The position numbers and the translations under genes were made by a program. From an uncultured Oscillospiraceae bacterium (GTDB taxonomy: Bacteria > Bacillota > Clostridia > Oscillospirales > Acutalibacteraceae), in NCBI GenBank assembly GCA_902489335.1, contig CABTZO010000006.1:1-33417 (forward strand): a stretch of 33,417 nt of DNA, given 5' to 3'. The notes under the pieces were generated by a model. The model searched no databases. It had not been told where the DNA came from and was given only the letters and a program-made list of their open reading frames with translations. Positions 16,294-24,763 of the stretch are shown piece by piece (within the stretch, counting starts at the first letter, position 1; each line of letters starts with the position of its first letter).

Positions 16294-17563
16294 AATTTCC
16301 GAATTTTTGTATATATTCTTTGAACTTTCTGCCTTTTTCTTCAAAATCTCTGTATCGGTTATAACTCGGAGCTGCGGGAGACATAAGACAAATCTTTCCT
16401 TTTTCTGTAACTTCATAGGCTTTTTTTACAACATCTTGCATTTTTTCCAAATAAAAAACATTTTTGTATTTCTCAAGTTCTTTTCCGATTTTGTTTCCGG
16501 TTTCAGGCATACAGATAAAGTTTCTGATATTAGAATTTTTTAATATTTCAATGAAGTCAGAATAATTTATTTTTCTGTCCATTCCGCCGAAAATTAAAGT
16601 ATCTACTTCTTGCAGCGCATCAATGGCGTAAATGACGGCTTTGGGTACAGTTGCTATTGCATCGTTGTAAAAAGTAATTTCCTTAAATGTTCCGACTTTT
16701 TCCATTCTGTGTTCAAGGCCCTTGTAATCAGTCAGGGCTTTTTTTATGAACTCATCTTCAACATTTAATAATTTAACGACAGTAACCGCATAATCGATAT
16801 CGGCTTTATTATGTTTTCCCTTTAAGTTTTTGGTTAAATCATAAAATTCTCTGTTTTGTTCGGTTTGGATTCTCTTTGCACGCAGTTTTGAAAAATCCAT
16901 ATAATAATTTACATCTTTATTGATGATGTAAAAGTTTTCTTCTGTTTGATATTTTACGATATTAAACTTTGCCGAAACATAGGCGTTGAAATCTTTATAA
17001 TGATCAAGGTGTTCTTCATAAATATTTGTTATCACGCTTATATCCGGAGAAGCCTTACAAAATTCAAGCTGATGAGACGACATTTCAATTACACAAATAG
17101 AATCCTCATCCGTAAGGTCAATAAAATTCAGAACGGGAATTCCCATATTGCCCATATAGTGAACTTTTTCATATTTAAGACTTAAGATTTGATAAATCAG
17201 AGTTGTAGTGGTGGTTTTGCCTTTTGTTCCTGTGATTCCGATTTTCTTACCCTTTGCGAATCTCAAAAACAGATCTGTCTGGCAAGTTACTTCTGTCTTT
17301 ATATCATAATTTATAAACGGAATTCCCGGACTCTTTATAACAATATCAAAATCATTTATCAAAGACTGAAAATCTTCCGTTTCAATGAATTTATGTTTTG
17401 AAAAATTTTTAGTTATATTTTCGTCCATATTTTTTGAAGCGACAGTAACCGAAAGATTCGGTAAATTTTGTTCAATATAATTAAGAGTGGACTGTCCTTC
17501 TCTTCCAAATCCACAGATTAAAATTTTCTTGTTTTCTAAATAATTATTCAGCATTTCTGACAT
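16292..17563 (-). CDS. murD: UDP-N-acetylmuramoyl-L-alanine glutamate ligase, probably the L-glutamate-adding MurD2 type
   Basis: A 423-residue Mur ligase that adds glutamate to UDP-MurNAc-L-Ala in the cytoplasm. The N-terminal nucleotide-sugar domain begins ILICGFGREG. The ATP site GTKGKTTTTT is near residue 110, followed by EMSSHQLEF, NIYEEHLDHY and SAKFNI with the Lys that is carbamoylated in Mur ligases. In canonical MurD the D-Glu pocket carries NDSKATN; here the matching stretch is NDAIATVP, so the pocket Lys is replaced by Ile. Together with the overlapping murL gene this points to MurD2, which uses L-Glu. The start at 17563 overlaps murL by 20 bases; a second in-frame ATG at 17554 is possible. 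Confidence 0.85.
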   Translation of the reverse strand: MSEMLNNYLENKKILICGFGREGQSTLNYIEQNLPNLSVTVASKNMDENITKNFSKHKFIETEDFQSLINDFDIVIKSPGIPFINYDIKTEVTCQTDLFLRFAKGKKIGITGTKGKTTTTTLIYQILSLKYEKVHYMGNMGIPVLNFIDLTDEDSICVIEMSSHQLEFCKASPDISVITNIYEEHLDHYKDFNAYVSAKFNIVKYQTEENFYIINKDVNYYMDFSKLRAKRIQTEQNREFYDLTKNLKGKHNKADIDYAVTVVKLLNVEDEFIKKALTDYKGLEHRMEKVGTFKEITFYNDAIATVPKAVIYAIDALQEVDTLIFGGMDRKINYSDFIEILKNSNIRNFICMPETGNKIGKELEKYKNVFYLEKMQDVVKKAYEVTEKGKICLMSPAAPSYNRYRDFEEKGRKFKEYIQKFGN

Positions 17564-18917
17564 AAGTCTTAAATTCCTCTACTGCATACTTAAATTTATT
17601 AGGCACCGAATTTTCATAGTTAAAATATCTTATCAGTCGATCAAAATCTTTCGTGTCAGGTTCAATCTCATTCTGAAAATGTAAGAGTAACTTTGGTAAT
17701 TCTTTTCCATCGGACAAATAATTTTCAATTGTCTTTGAAAGAGCCGCTCTTATTTCAGCTCTCGTTCCGACACACTCAAAAGGTTTAACTTCAGTCAAAC
17801 CAACAAGCCCGTCAAAAATAGAAATCAAACTTTCTTTTTCAAGTAAATTTTCTCCAAAAACTTTTAAAAGGTCTTTTTCTTCTAAAAACGGCGATAAAAT
17901 TGAATATACAAAAAGACATTTTGCACATTCTCCGCACCACTTGTTTTGTTTTGAACCTACATTACAGCTTACAAAAATATTGTGATATTCTTTGAGAGAA
18001 GCAAAGTATTTCGCAATTTGCAACTCGTTAAACGGTCTTAACAAGCTGAAATATTTAATATCGGGAACAAGATAGGATTTACAAAATGCACTTATATTTT
18101 TTTCAAATTCAAAGGATTTAGAATATTGATGATTTATATCCATTCCCTCTATATTATTTTCATTGGCGCTTGCTTCGTTTGAAAGCACCACATAATTAGC
18201 ACCCAATAAATAGGCGGTATAAAGACCGGAAAAAGCGATAATTGCTGAAAAGGGAGTGTGTCCGTTTAAGAAACCTTTTTTATTTAAATCCAAAAGATTT
18301 TTATCGATCGTTCGATTTATATTTATTATTCTGTCTTTTTCATATCCTGAGATTAAAACTGCATCTTCTCTTGCTTTTTGATGATTTACAGTCAAAAAAT
18401 AATTGTCTGCGCTATATTTTTTTACAAGAGAAATTGTGACATCCGAGTCCTTGCCTCCTCCAACAGGTATTAAATTCAAATTTTTTGAAATGAACCTGTC
18501 ATCATCGTCCTGCATGTCACCGGTGCAATTGATTTTAAGAAAATGCCTATAAGGCAGATCTATTTGGTTTCTGTAAAAAAATTCTCCCAAACCTTTATAA
18601 TAAAGTTTTTTGAAAAATAATAATTCTTCGAGATTAAAATCACCGCATTTAACAGTCATAACTTCGGGACAAACAGCCTTGAAATAGCTGACGGCTTCAA
18701 CCATTCCCAATGACAAAAGAATTTTTTTTGCAAGCGGACTGTCAAATTGATTTACAACAAGTTCATCGCTTATTTCAAATACAAGTTCAGGCGTAAATTT
18801 ACATAAGTCCGGGATTTCAAAATCATATACAACTTTTATTCCGTCGCCGTTTTTGACGACAGAGAAACCGTTAAATATAAATTCCGGATATTTTTGCCTA
18901 AGCTCTTCAAAAGTCAT
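17544..18917 (-). CDS. murL: UDP-MurNAc-L-alanyl-L-glutamate epimerase (MurL-like)
   Basis: A 457-residue protein that I assign to MurL, which in Xanthomonas converts the terminal L-Glu of UDP-MurNAc-L-Ala-L-Glu to D-Glu in an ATP-dependent reaction. Seen: a PP-loop-like ATP site, LIPVGGGKDSDVT, near residue 150; LSNEASANENN near residue 245; and a Cys cluster WCGECAKC near residue 330, as in PP-loop amidotransferase-like folds. The length matches MurL and is about twice that of QueC. It overlaps murD by 20 bases and malQ by four (ATGA), with AGAGG inside the malQ end. The assignment rests on motif memory and on the murD neighbour; no alignment could be run. Confidence 0.75.
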   Translation of the reverse strand: MTFEELRQKYPEFIFNGFSVVKNGDGIKVVYDFEIPDLCKFTPELVFEISDELVVNQFDSPLAKKILLSLGMVEAVSYFKAVCPEVMTVKCGDFNLEELLFFKKLYYKGLGEFFYRNQIDLPYRHFLKINCTGDMQDDDDRFISKNLNLIPVGGGKDSDVTISLVKKYSADNYFLTVNHQKAREDAVLISGYEKDRIININRTIDKNLLDLNKKGFLNGHTPFSAIIAFSGLYTAYLLGANYVVLSNEASANENNIEGMDINHQYSKSFEFEKNISAFCKSYLVPDIKYFSLLRPFNELQIAKYFASLKEYHNIFVSCNVGSKQNKWCGECAKCLFVYSILSPFLEEKDLLKVFGENLLEKESLISIFDGLVGLTEVKPFECVGTRAEIRAALSKTIENYLSDGKELPKLLLHFQNEIEPDTKDFDRLIRYFNYENSVPNKFKYAVEEFKTYVRNAE

Positions 18918-20347
18918 AACAACCTCTTATGTTTTTTACAAAGATCAAATATGTTTTCAGCTAACTTATCGTTAAAATCATCTTTTTTATACATTATTTC
19001 CCAATTTTTTTCAACTGTTCCGGGAGTATTTATTCTTCCCTCTTCTCCCAAATAAAGATAATCTGACATCGGAGCAATAAATCTGTTGGATTTTGCACTC
19101 ATCCCGTATGATATGAAACTGTAAACTTCATTTTTTTCCGAGAAATCATTCAGCTTTTTATTTAACAACTCATTTTCACGGTTTGATTCTATGAAAGATT
19201 TTGCCGTCTGATTGTCGTGTGTTCCGGTATAAAAACAATTTTTTTCTTCTTGGTTTTCCGGAAGATATAAATTCTCTTCGGATTGATCTTCGAAGGCAAA
19301 CTGTAGAACACTCATCGAATAAAATCCGGAATAATTCATCAATTCCGACACTTCATTTGTTATATATCCAAGATTTTCGGCAACTATTCTTTCTCTATCA
19401 AAAGATTTGTTCAAAAGATCAACAAGCTGTCTGCCCGGGGCCTTAACCCAAGTTCCGTTTGTAGCATCTTGTGAAGAGTGATCTATCTCATAATATGATT
19501 CGAAGCCTCTAAAATGGTCAAGTCTGATAATATCATAACATTGAAGCGCAAAAGCAAACTTATCATAAATAAATTTAAAGTTATCTTTTTCTGAGTTTTG
19601 AAAGTCATATACCGGATTTCCCCAAATCTGACCTTTATCAGAAAATTGATCCGGCGGAACACCGGCGACTTTGTAAGGACTTCCGTCCTCATTTAACTTG
19701 AAGTTTTCTCTGTGAAAATAAACTCTGTGAGAATCAAAGGCCTCAAAGAAAGGAATATCACCAAAAAGAGAAATATTTTTGCTGTTTGCATAAGATTTTA
19801 TCTTTGAAAACTGAATAAAGAATAGGTACTGAATGAACATTACCTCTTCTTGAAAACTTTCGAAAGTTTTAGATTCAAAAACTTGGTTTTTCGCGTTCAT
19901 CATACGAACACAAATATATTTTGAATATTCAAAAATCCATTCTTTGTTTTCTTCGAGAAAAGAGAGATAATCTTTGGATTTTTCCGACAAACCTCTTTTA
20001 GCCGCTCTGTGCAGAAGTAGATTTTTATTTTCTGTTAAAAATTTATAGTCAATCTTTCTTGAATTTTCCCTTTTTAATATCTCAATTTCCGATTCTTTCA
20101 AAAGACCTTTTTCGGTCAAATCGACAAGACTTATTAAAAGAGGGTTGCCCGCAAAAGGAGACATTGTCTTGTACGGAGAATTATATTCTTCATATAAAGT
20201 AGGTCCAACAGGTAAAATCTGCCAAACAGATTGTCCGGAAGCCACGAGAAAATCCACAAAATCTCTTGCTTCAATCCCCAAAGTCCCTATTGAATAATCT
20301 GACGGCAAAGAAAATATAGGCAATAATATGCCCGATGTTTTTGGCAT
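18914..20347 (-). CDS. malQ: 4-alpha-glucanotransferase (amylomaltase)
   Basis: Transfers maltosyl and longer glucan segments between alpha-1,4-glucans, for maltodextrin or glycogen use; GH77, 477 residues. Visible are the N-terminal SIGTLGIEARDFVDFL and SVWQILPVGPT, the nucleophile Asp in RLDHFRGF near residue 282, the acid/base Glu in AENLGY near residue 328, and the third carboxylate in GTHDNQT near residue 385. It sits two bases after an unrecognised anchored-protein gene and overlaps murL, so it belongs to the proB-to-murD unit although glucan metabolism has no evident tie to the others. Confidence 0.94.
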   Translation of the reverse strand: MPKTSGILLPIFSLPSDYSIGTLGIEARDFVDFLVASGQSVWQILPVGPTLYEEYNSPYKTMSPFAGNPLLISLVDLTEKGLLKESEIEILKRENSRKIDYKFLTENKNLLLHRAAKRGLSEKSKDYLSFLEENKEWIFEYSKYICVRMMNAKNQVFESKTFESFQEEVMFIQYLFFIQFSKIKSYANSKNISLFGDIPFFEAFDSHRVYFHRENFKLNEDGSPYKVAGVPPDQFSDKGQIWGNPVYDFQNSEKDNFKFIYDKFAFALQCYDIIRLDHFRGFESYYEIDHSSQDATNGTWVKAPGRQLVDLLNKSFDRERIVAENLGYITNEVSELMNYSGFYSMSVLQFAFEDQSEENLYLPENQEEKNCFYTGTHDNQTAKSFIESNRENELLNKKLNDFSEKNEVYSFISYGMSAKSNRFIAPMSDYLYLGEEGRINTPGTVEKNWEIMYKKDDFNDKLAENIFDLCKKHKRLL

Positions 20348-20349
20348 AA

Positions 20350-21051
20350 TTATTTCTTTTCTTCGACGATGCTTCCGCTGAATGAAGGATCGGTATCTTG
20401 TATAGAACTTATATAATATTCAGATTTAGATTTTGATTTATTTCTAAGTGTTATTTTCACATATTTACTCGGAGACGGTTTTACAATATTTCCGTTTTCA
20501 TCCAAGACCGTATCTCTGCCGGAAAGATAAGCGACAGTTAATATTGTTGAATTTTTCTTTTTCTCTATATCTGTTATTTTGGGAGTATAAATAGGATCAA
20601 CACCGGTTATCGGTAACTTATATGCTTTTGAAGCAGAATCATATTCAAATTCATATGAACCGGTTGATATAGTCTGATGTTTAGGCTTTATGGAATCTCC
20701 GTAAAGAGATAAAAATTCCTTGTCTACATCGGTAATCGGAAGAATTACTTTATCGTCGACAATTTTATATTTTCCTGTATCGACGCCCTTTATTAAAATC
20801 GACCAAATGGAAGAATCCAAAAGTTGAACCATATCTGCTTTGGTAATGTCATCAAAGGTTGACGGATCATTCATTACAACGGGAAAAATCATCTTCTCAA
20901 AATTTTTCTTAGTTATATCTGTTTTATCTGTTGCCTTTATTATTCCTTTAGTTATAAAAAAGATCGAGAAAACTATTCCGACAATCGCCATAATGAAAAC
21001 AAATATGCCGAGCGGATATGCCCATTTTTTTCTTAATTTCTTGTCTTTCAT
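20350..21051 (-). CDS. Membrane-anchored protein of unknown function
   Basis: Not recognised. The 233-residue product has a basic N-terminus and one membrane segment (about residues 13-35), followed by about 195 extracytoplasmic residues. The outer part is rich in beta-strand-like stretches with many Asp, Lys, Ser and Thr, and has no Cys. The ribosome site GGGAG is made from the last codons of proA, and malQ begins two bases after its stop, so its expression is tied to both. Being outside the membrane and in one unit with murL and murD, a wall-related role is possible, but nothing in the sequence shows it. Confidence 0.75.
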   Translation of the reverse strand: MKDKKLRKKWAYPLGIFVFIMAIVGIVFSIFFITKGIIKATDKTDITKKNFEKMIFPVVMNDPSTFDDITKADMVQLLDSSIWSILIKGVDTGKYKIVDDKVILPITDVDKEFLSLYGDSIKPKHQTISTGSYEFEYDSASKAYKLPITGVDPIYTPKITDIEKKKNSTILTVAYLSGRDTVLDENGNIVKPSPSKYVKITLRNKSKSKSEYYISSIQDTDPSFSGSIVEEKK

Positions 21052-21053
21052 AT

Positions 21054-22307
21054 TTACTCCCTGATTTGATAATTTCCTAAGATTTTGTATTTATATGTTT
21101 GAAGCTCTTTCAGTCCCATCGGACCTCTTGCATGTAGCTTTTGAGTGGATATGCCAATTTCCGCTCCGAAGCCAAAGCAACCTCCGTCGGTAAATCTGGT
21201 TGATGCATTAACATAAACGCAGGCACTGTCAACTTCATTTAAAAACTTTTCTGCCTTTTCCTTTGATTTCGTAATTATCGCATCACTGTGATGTGTTGAA
21301 TATTCATCCAAATAATCAATAGCTTCGTCAATATCTTCTACAATTTTACAGGAAATCACATTTGAAAGAAACTCTGCTTTATAATCTTCATTTGTAGCCC
21401 TCTTTAATGTCGGCACAATTTTCAATGACTCTTCACAGCCCCTTATCTCTACGCCTTTATCTGTAAGGCGTTTTGCTATTAGAGGTAAGGCAGTTTTTGC
21501 TATATTCTTGTGAATTAACATTCCCTCAGCCGCATTGCAAACAGAATTTCTCTGTGTTTTTGCATTGTCAATTATATCAACTGCTCTATCAATGTCGGCA
21601 AATTCATCTACATAAATCGTGCAGTTTCCGACCCCCGTCTCAATTGTCGGTATCTTACTGTTAGATTTTACACTTTGGATAAGTCCGGCACCGCCTCTTG
21701 GAATAACAAGATCAATCGTCTCAGACTGATTCAACAGAATATTTATGTTTTCTCTGTCATAATCATCAAAAAGACAAATTGTATCCGGATTGATGTTTAA
21801 GTCTTCCAGTGTTTTGCGCATAAGTTTACAAAGAAATGCATTTGTATATTTTGCGTCACTTCCGCCTTTTAAAACAATCGCATTTTTAGACTTTATCGCA
21901 AGACAAGCAGCGTCTACATTGACATTTGGTCTTGACTCAAATATAACGGCAATTACACCAAAAGGAACACTCACCTTTTGAATTTTAAGTCCGTCAACCG
22001 TTTCAAATTCATGTAAAACTTTCCCGCAAGGAGAAGGAAGTTTAGCTAAACTTTTTGTTGCCTCAGCCATACGTAAAATTCGTTCTTCACTGAGTAAGAG
22101 TCTGTCAATTAAATTAGATTTTAAATTTTCTTCTCTCGAGGTTTCAACATCTTTTGAATTTTCTGAAATTATCTTTTCTTTTTGTTTGATTAAATTTTCA
22201 GAAATCGCAATTAAAATTTCATTTATCTTTTCATCGGAAAATAGGGCCAGTTGCTTGCTTGCAACCTTCGCTCTTTTACCGATATTTTCAAGTTCTCTGT
22301 TTTTCAT
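21054..22307 (-). CDS. proA: Glutamate-5-semialdehyde dehydrogenase (gamma-glutamyl phosphate reductase)
   Basis: Second step of proline synthesis: NADPH-dependent reduction of glutamyl-5-phosphate. The 417-residue protein has the VIFESRPNVNVDAA segment near residue 107, LKGGSDA, and the catalytic Cys in TQRNSVCNAAEG near residue 249. The C-terminal part holds STHHSDAI and the STRFTDGGCFGFGAEIGIS stretch typical of ProA. ATG at 22307 is preferred to the TTG 18 bases upstream because it matches the family start. It overlaps proB by 20 bases, as in coupled proBA pairs. Confidence 0.95.
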   Translation of the reverse strand: MKNRELENIGKRAKVASKQLALFSDEKINEILIAISENLIKQKEKIISENSKDVETSREENLKSNLIDRLLLSEERILRMAEATKSLAKLPSPCGKVLHEFETVDGLKIQKVSVPFGVIAVIFESRPNVNVDAACLAIKSKNAIVLKGGSDAKYTNAFLCKLMRKTLEDLNINPDTICLFDDYDRENINILLNQSETIDLVIPRGGAGLIQSVKSNSKIPTIETGVGNCTIYVDEFADIDRAVDIIDNAKTQRNSVCNAAEGMLIHKNIAKTALPLIAKRLTDKGVEIRGCEESLKIVPTLKRATNEDYKAEFLSNVISCKIVEDIDEAIDYLDEYSTHHSDAIITKSKEKAEKFLNEVDSACVYVNASTRFTDGGCFGFGAEIGISTQKLHARGPMGLKELQTYKYKILGNYQIRE

Positions 22308-23085
22308 TTTTCTCAAAAGGCGCAAAATATGTACCTATTCTCTCTCCTGCCAAAGCTTTATATATATTGTCGGGATTCTCCCCTTTTAAAATTATTGTCT
22401 CAATAGAACTGTCTCTTGCAATTTTTGCAGCCATCAACTTAGTAGTCATTCCGCCGGTTCCGAGTTTTGAAGCACTGCCCTTAGCAATTTCAATAATTTC
22501 CGGTGTTATCTCATCGACTACGGAAATTAAATTCGCTCCGGTTTCTTTTGGGTTTCTGTCATACAGTCCGTCTATGTCGGTAAGCATAATTAAAGTATCT
22601 GCAGATATAAGTTTTGCAACCTGTGCAGAAAGAGTATCGTTATCGCCGAAAACAATTTCATCGGTTGCAACCGCATCATTTTCATTGACGATTGGCAGAA
22701 CATTCATATTAAGCAAAGCTTTAAAGTTATTCAATAAATGTTCGCGTCTGTCCTTTTTTTCAAAATCTTCTTTAGTTATCAAAACCTGTCCGATAGTGTG
22801 TCCAAAGTCGGAAAAAAACTTATCATAAATAAACATAAGTTCATTTTGACCCACCGCGGCAGCAGCCTGTCTCGAAGGAATGTCATGTGGAAAATCTGTA
22901 ATTCCAAGTTTTCCGAATCCGGCTCCGATTGCACCCGAAGTAACAAGTACAACTTTAACACCCGAATTTTTAAGATCTGACAAAACACGAGTGAGTGCAA
23001 AAATCAATTTTAAGTTTAGTTTTCCGTTTTCATAGGTCAGAGTAGAAGTTCCGACCTTAAAGACTATTGTCTTCATGCTTTGCAC
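22288..23085 (-). CDS. proB: Glutamate 5-kinase without PUA domain
   Basis: ATP-dependent phosphorylation of glutamate, the committed and usually proline-inhibited step of proline synthesis. The 265-residue protein consists of the amino-acid-kinase domain only: VFKVGTSTL at the N-terminus, LVTSGAIGAG near residue 47, QAAAAVGQ near residue 75, PIVNENDAV near residue 134 and FGDNDTLSAQVA near residue 147. The C-terminal PUA domain of the E. coli enzyme (367 residues) is absent, as in many Gram-positive ProB. GTG at 23085 has GGTGA six bases upstream; an ATG nine bases downstream lacks a clear ribosome site. It is the first gene of the unit ending with murD. Confidence 0.92.
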   Translation of the reverse strand: MQSMKTIVFKVGTSTLTYENGKLNLKLIFALTRVLSDLKNSGVKVVLVTSGAIGAGFGKLGITDFPHDIPSRQAAAAVGQNELMFIYDKFFSDFGHTIGQVLITKEDFEKKDRREHLLNNFKALLNMNVLPIVNENDAVATDEIVFGDNDTLSAQVAKLISADTLIMLTDIDGLYDRNPKETGANLISVVDEITPEIIEIAKGSASKLGTGGMTTKLMAAKIARDSSIETIILKGENPDNIYKALAGERIGTYFAPFEKNEKQRT

Positions 23086-23102
23086 ACTGCATCACCGTAA
23101 AA

Positions 23103-23113
23103 AATTATAACAC
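23103..23113 (-). promoter_or_regulatory. Extended -10 promoter of the proB-to-murD operon
   Basis: On the minus strand TGTG-T-TATAAT (-10 at 23108-23103), 18 bases before the GTG start. The corresponding -35 is weak. Confidence 0.6.
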
Positions 23114-23179
23114 AAGAAATATATATATTCTACCACTCAAGAAATCACTTTTATTTATATATAAACTGCAAATATATGT

Positions 23180-23207
23180 AAAAGACACCGGAAAATCGGT
23201 GCCTTTT
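23180..23207 (-). terminator. Terminator of the DUF348/G5/3D gene
   Basis: An inverted repeat 23180-23190 with 23197-23207 containing one mismatch, with a G/C core and T run, just after the gene stop at 23216. Confidence 0.7.
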
Positions 23208-23215
23208 TATTTATT

Positions 23216-24466
23216 TTATTTTCCCCATCTTAAGATATAAATACAAACTTTCCGTCTTCCCCACTGATAACATTCGCTTGCACTGTCCATATAGAGATCA
23301 ACTATGGTTGATCCTTTTCGTGCAAAGCCTCCTGTATCGGCAGCAATTGCATATCCATAAACTTTTTTGCCGTCGGCGGAAACTATATACATCTCTGTTC
23401 CATAGGGAATCTGTCTTGGATTCACCGCAACCAAACCGGACTGAGCTATCGCACCTGTTGCGGTTCTTCCGCTTCCTCGATAGGAAGAAATATTGCAAGT
23501 ATAAGCTGTAGAACCTCCGCTTATCATTTTGAGATAATTTGTAGGTATTCCATCTGATGAAAGAGAATATCTTGACGGTAAAGCTTTTTTAGAAATCTGT
23601 TTTTTTCTTCCTTTAACATGAACCCTGGTTCCATGACCGACGACTTTATTTACGGGTTTTTTTATTAACTTAGAATTTGTCAAAGTTGATTTACTGAGTT
23701 TACCGTTTACATATTTGTCCTTGTATGTGTTTTCTTGACTTCCGTTTTTTCCCTCGGTAATAACTTTTTTATGTCCTACATAACCTTTGTTATTATCAAC
23801 ATTTACTGTCTTATATTTTATTGTTTCGATAACAGTTCTTGTCTTATACTCAACTCTGTAAATCTCAACAGAACTTCCTTTTTCTATTACCGATGTTAGC
23901 GGAACAGAAGTCTCATCATTTTCATTGAGTGAAATTTGAAGTTTATTTAAAACTTGTTCTAAAGTTTCACCGTCTACTTTACACGAATAGATTTTACCGT
24001 TGTCCGAAACGGTAACAAAATCTTTTCCTGTAACAACAATCCTCATTCCGTCTTTAAGATTTTCATCCAAATTATAATTTACCGAGTCACCGTCTGCCAG
24101 TTGAATTTTAGATTTTATTATTGCATCTTTGACAGAGCCTGCCATATTTAATTTTGATTGCAGAACAGCTCCGTAATATACCTCAACATTCGCCGCTCTT
24201 TTTACTTTAATTACGGAAGTTTCTCCGACCTTAAATTTACTTAGATCTAATTCATCATTTGGTTTAAGCTTTATTTTTGCTTTTTCTACAATTTTTTTTG
24301 GTTCATAACTTCTTGTTTTCACTACATCGACTTTATTATCATGTTCCAAAGTCACCTGGTATTCGCTCGTTGCATACGCTGTAACAGAACTTATCATCAA
24401 GATAAATACAACCAACGTAGCGACCCATTTTGATTTGTTGATTTTGTCTTTGTTAATTTTTATCAT
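23216..24466 (-). CDS. DUF348-G5-3D domain cell-wall enzyme (YabE-like)
   Basis: A 416-residue secreted protein predicted to act on peptidoglycan outside the cell. It has an N-terminal signal segment (about residues 14-35 after a basic stretch), then two or three DUF348 ubiquitin-like repeats (about residues 40-205), a G5 domain (about 206-285, beginning KTRTVIETIKYKTV and containing KGKNG-like turns), a basic linker, and a C-terminal 3D domain (about 320-416). The 3D domain retains the AADTGG and IVDLYMDS motifs with the Asp residues of the lytic-transglycosylase-like fold. ATG at 24466 is chosen because AAGGAGA lies four bases upstream; an in-frame start 27 bases earlier has no ribosome site. 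A WalR-like box lies upstream. Confidence 0.9.
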   Translation of the reverse strand: MIKINKDKINKSKWVATLVVFILMISSVTAYATSEYQVTLEHDNKVDVVKTRSYEPKKIVEKAKIKLKPNDELDLSKFKVGETSVIKVKRAANVEVYYGAVLQSKLNMAGSVKDAIIKSKIQLADGDSVNYNLDENLKDGMRIVVTGKDFVTVSDNGKIYSCKVDGETLEQVLNKLQISLNENDETSVPLTSVIEKGSSVEIYRVEYKTRTVIETIKYKTVNVDNNKGYVGHKKVITEGKNGSQENTYKDKYVNGKLSKSTLTNSKLIKKPVNKVVGHGTRVHVKGRKKQISKKALPSRYSLSSDGIPTNYLKMISGGSTAYTCNISSYRGSGRTATGAIAQSGLVAVNPRQIPYGTEMYIVSADGKKVYGYAIAADTGGFARKGSTIVDLYMDSASECYQWGRRKVCIYILRWGK

Positions 24467-24504
24467 AAACTCTCCTTGCCTTCTACTTTTCAAAAGGCAA
24501 TAGA

Positions 24505-24533
24505 ATTTTATTTGATTAAAAATTTAAAATCAA
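24505..24533 (-). promoter_or_regulatory. Proximal promoter of the DUF348/G5/3D gene
   Basis: On the minus strand TTGATT (24533-24528), 17 bp and TAAAAT (24510-24505), giving a leader of about 30 bases. The area 24520-24556 also has two imperfect copies of AAAGTTGANTTTAAA. Confidence 0.55.
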
Positions 24534-24610
24534 CTTTTTTAAACTCAACTTTTTGTGAAAAATGCACAAATACTCACGGTTTGAAAGTCTCATTTGAGAA
24601 AAAATCTTCT

Positions 24611-24672
24611 ATTATAAAAGTTACAACCTTGTAATCTTTGTGCAAAACGATAAATATTACAAAAGAGTTACA
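24611..24672 (-). promoter_or_regulatory. WalR-like box and distal promoter of the DUF348/G5/3D gene
   Basis: On the minus strand TGTAAC-TCTTT-TGTAAT (24672-24656) fits the WalR/YycF consensus TGTWAH-N5-TGTWAH exactly. It lies about 40 bp upstream of a TATAAT (24616-24611) whose -35 is poor, the arrangement expected for an activated promoter. The palindrome TTACAACCTTGTAA (24621-24634) lies between them. The gene-free stretch 24467-24763 holds only this, the proximal promoter and the next terminator. Confidence 0.6.
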
Positions 24673-24689
24673 TTGTGCAATATAAATAA

Positions 24690-24717
24690 AAAAGAAGCAA
24701 TCAAGATTGCTTCTTTT
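24690..24717 (-). terminator. Terminator of the surface-protein gene
   Basis: A perfect 13-bp inverted repeat (24690-24702 with 24705-24717) with A and T runs on the two sides, about 47 bp after the stop codon. Confidence 0.75.
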
Positions 24718-24763
24718 GTTTAGAATTTGGGTTGATTTTATAAAAATAGCAAATAATATTTTT

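Noticed and set aside
17544..18917. QueC/ExsB-type tRNA 7-deazaguanine enzyme
   Set aside because: The PP-loop and Cys cluster are similar, but the protein is about twice as long as QueC and overlaps murD, which fits MurL.
24467..24763. Possible c-di-AMP (ydaO-type) riboswitch before the 3D gene, as found in other Gram-positive bacteria
   Set aside because: The leader is AT-rich with none of the conserved G/C-rich core elements.
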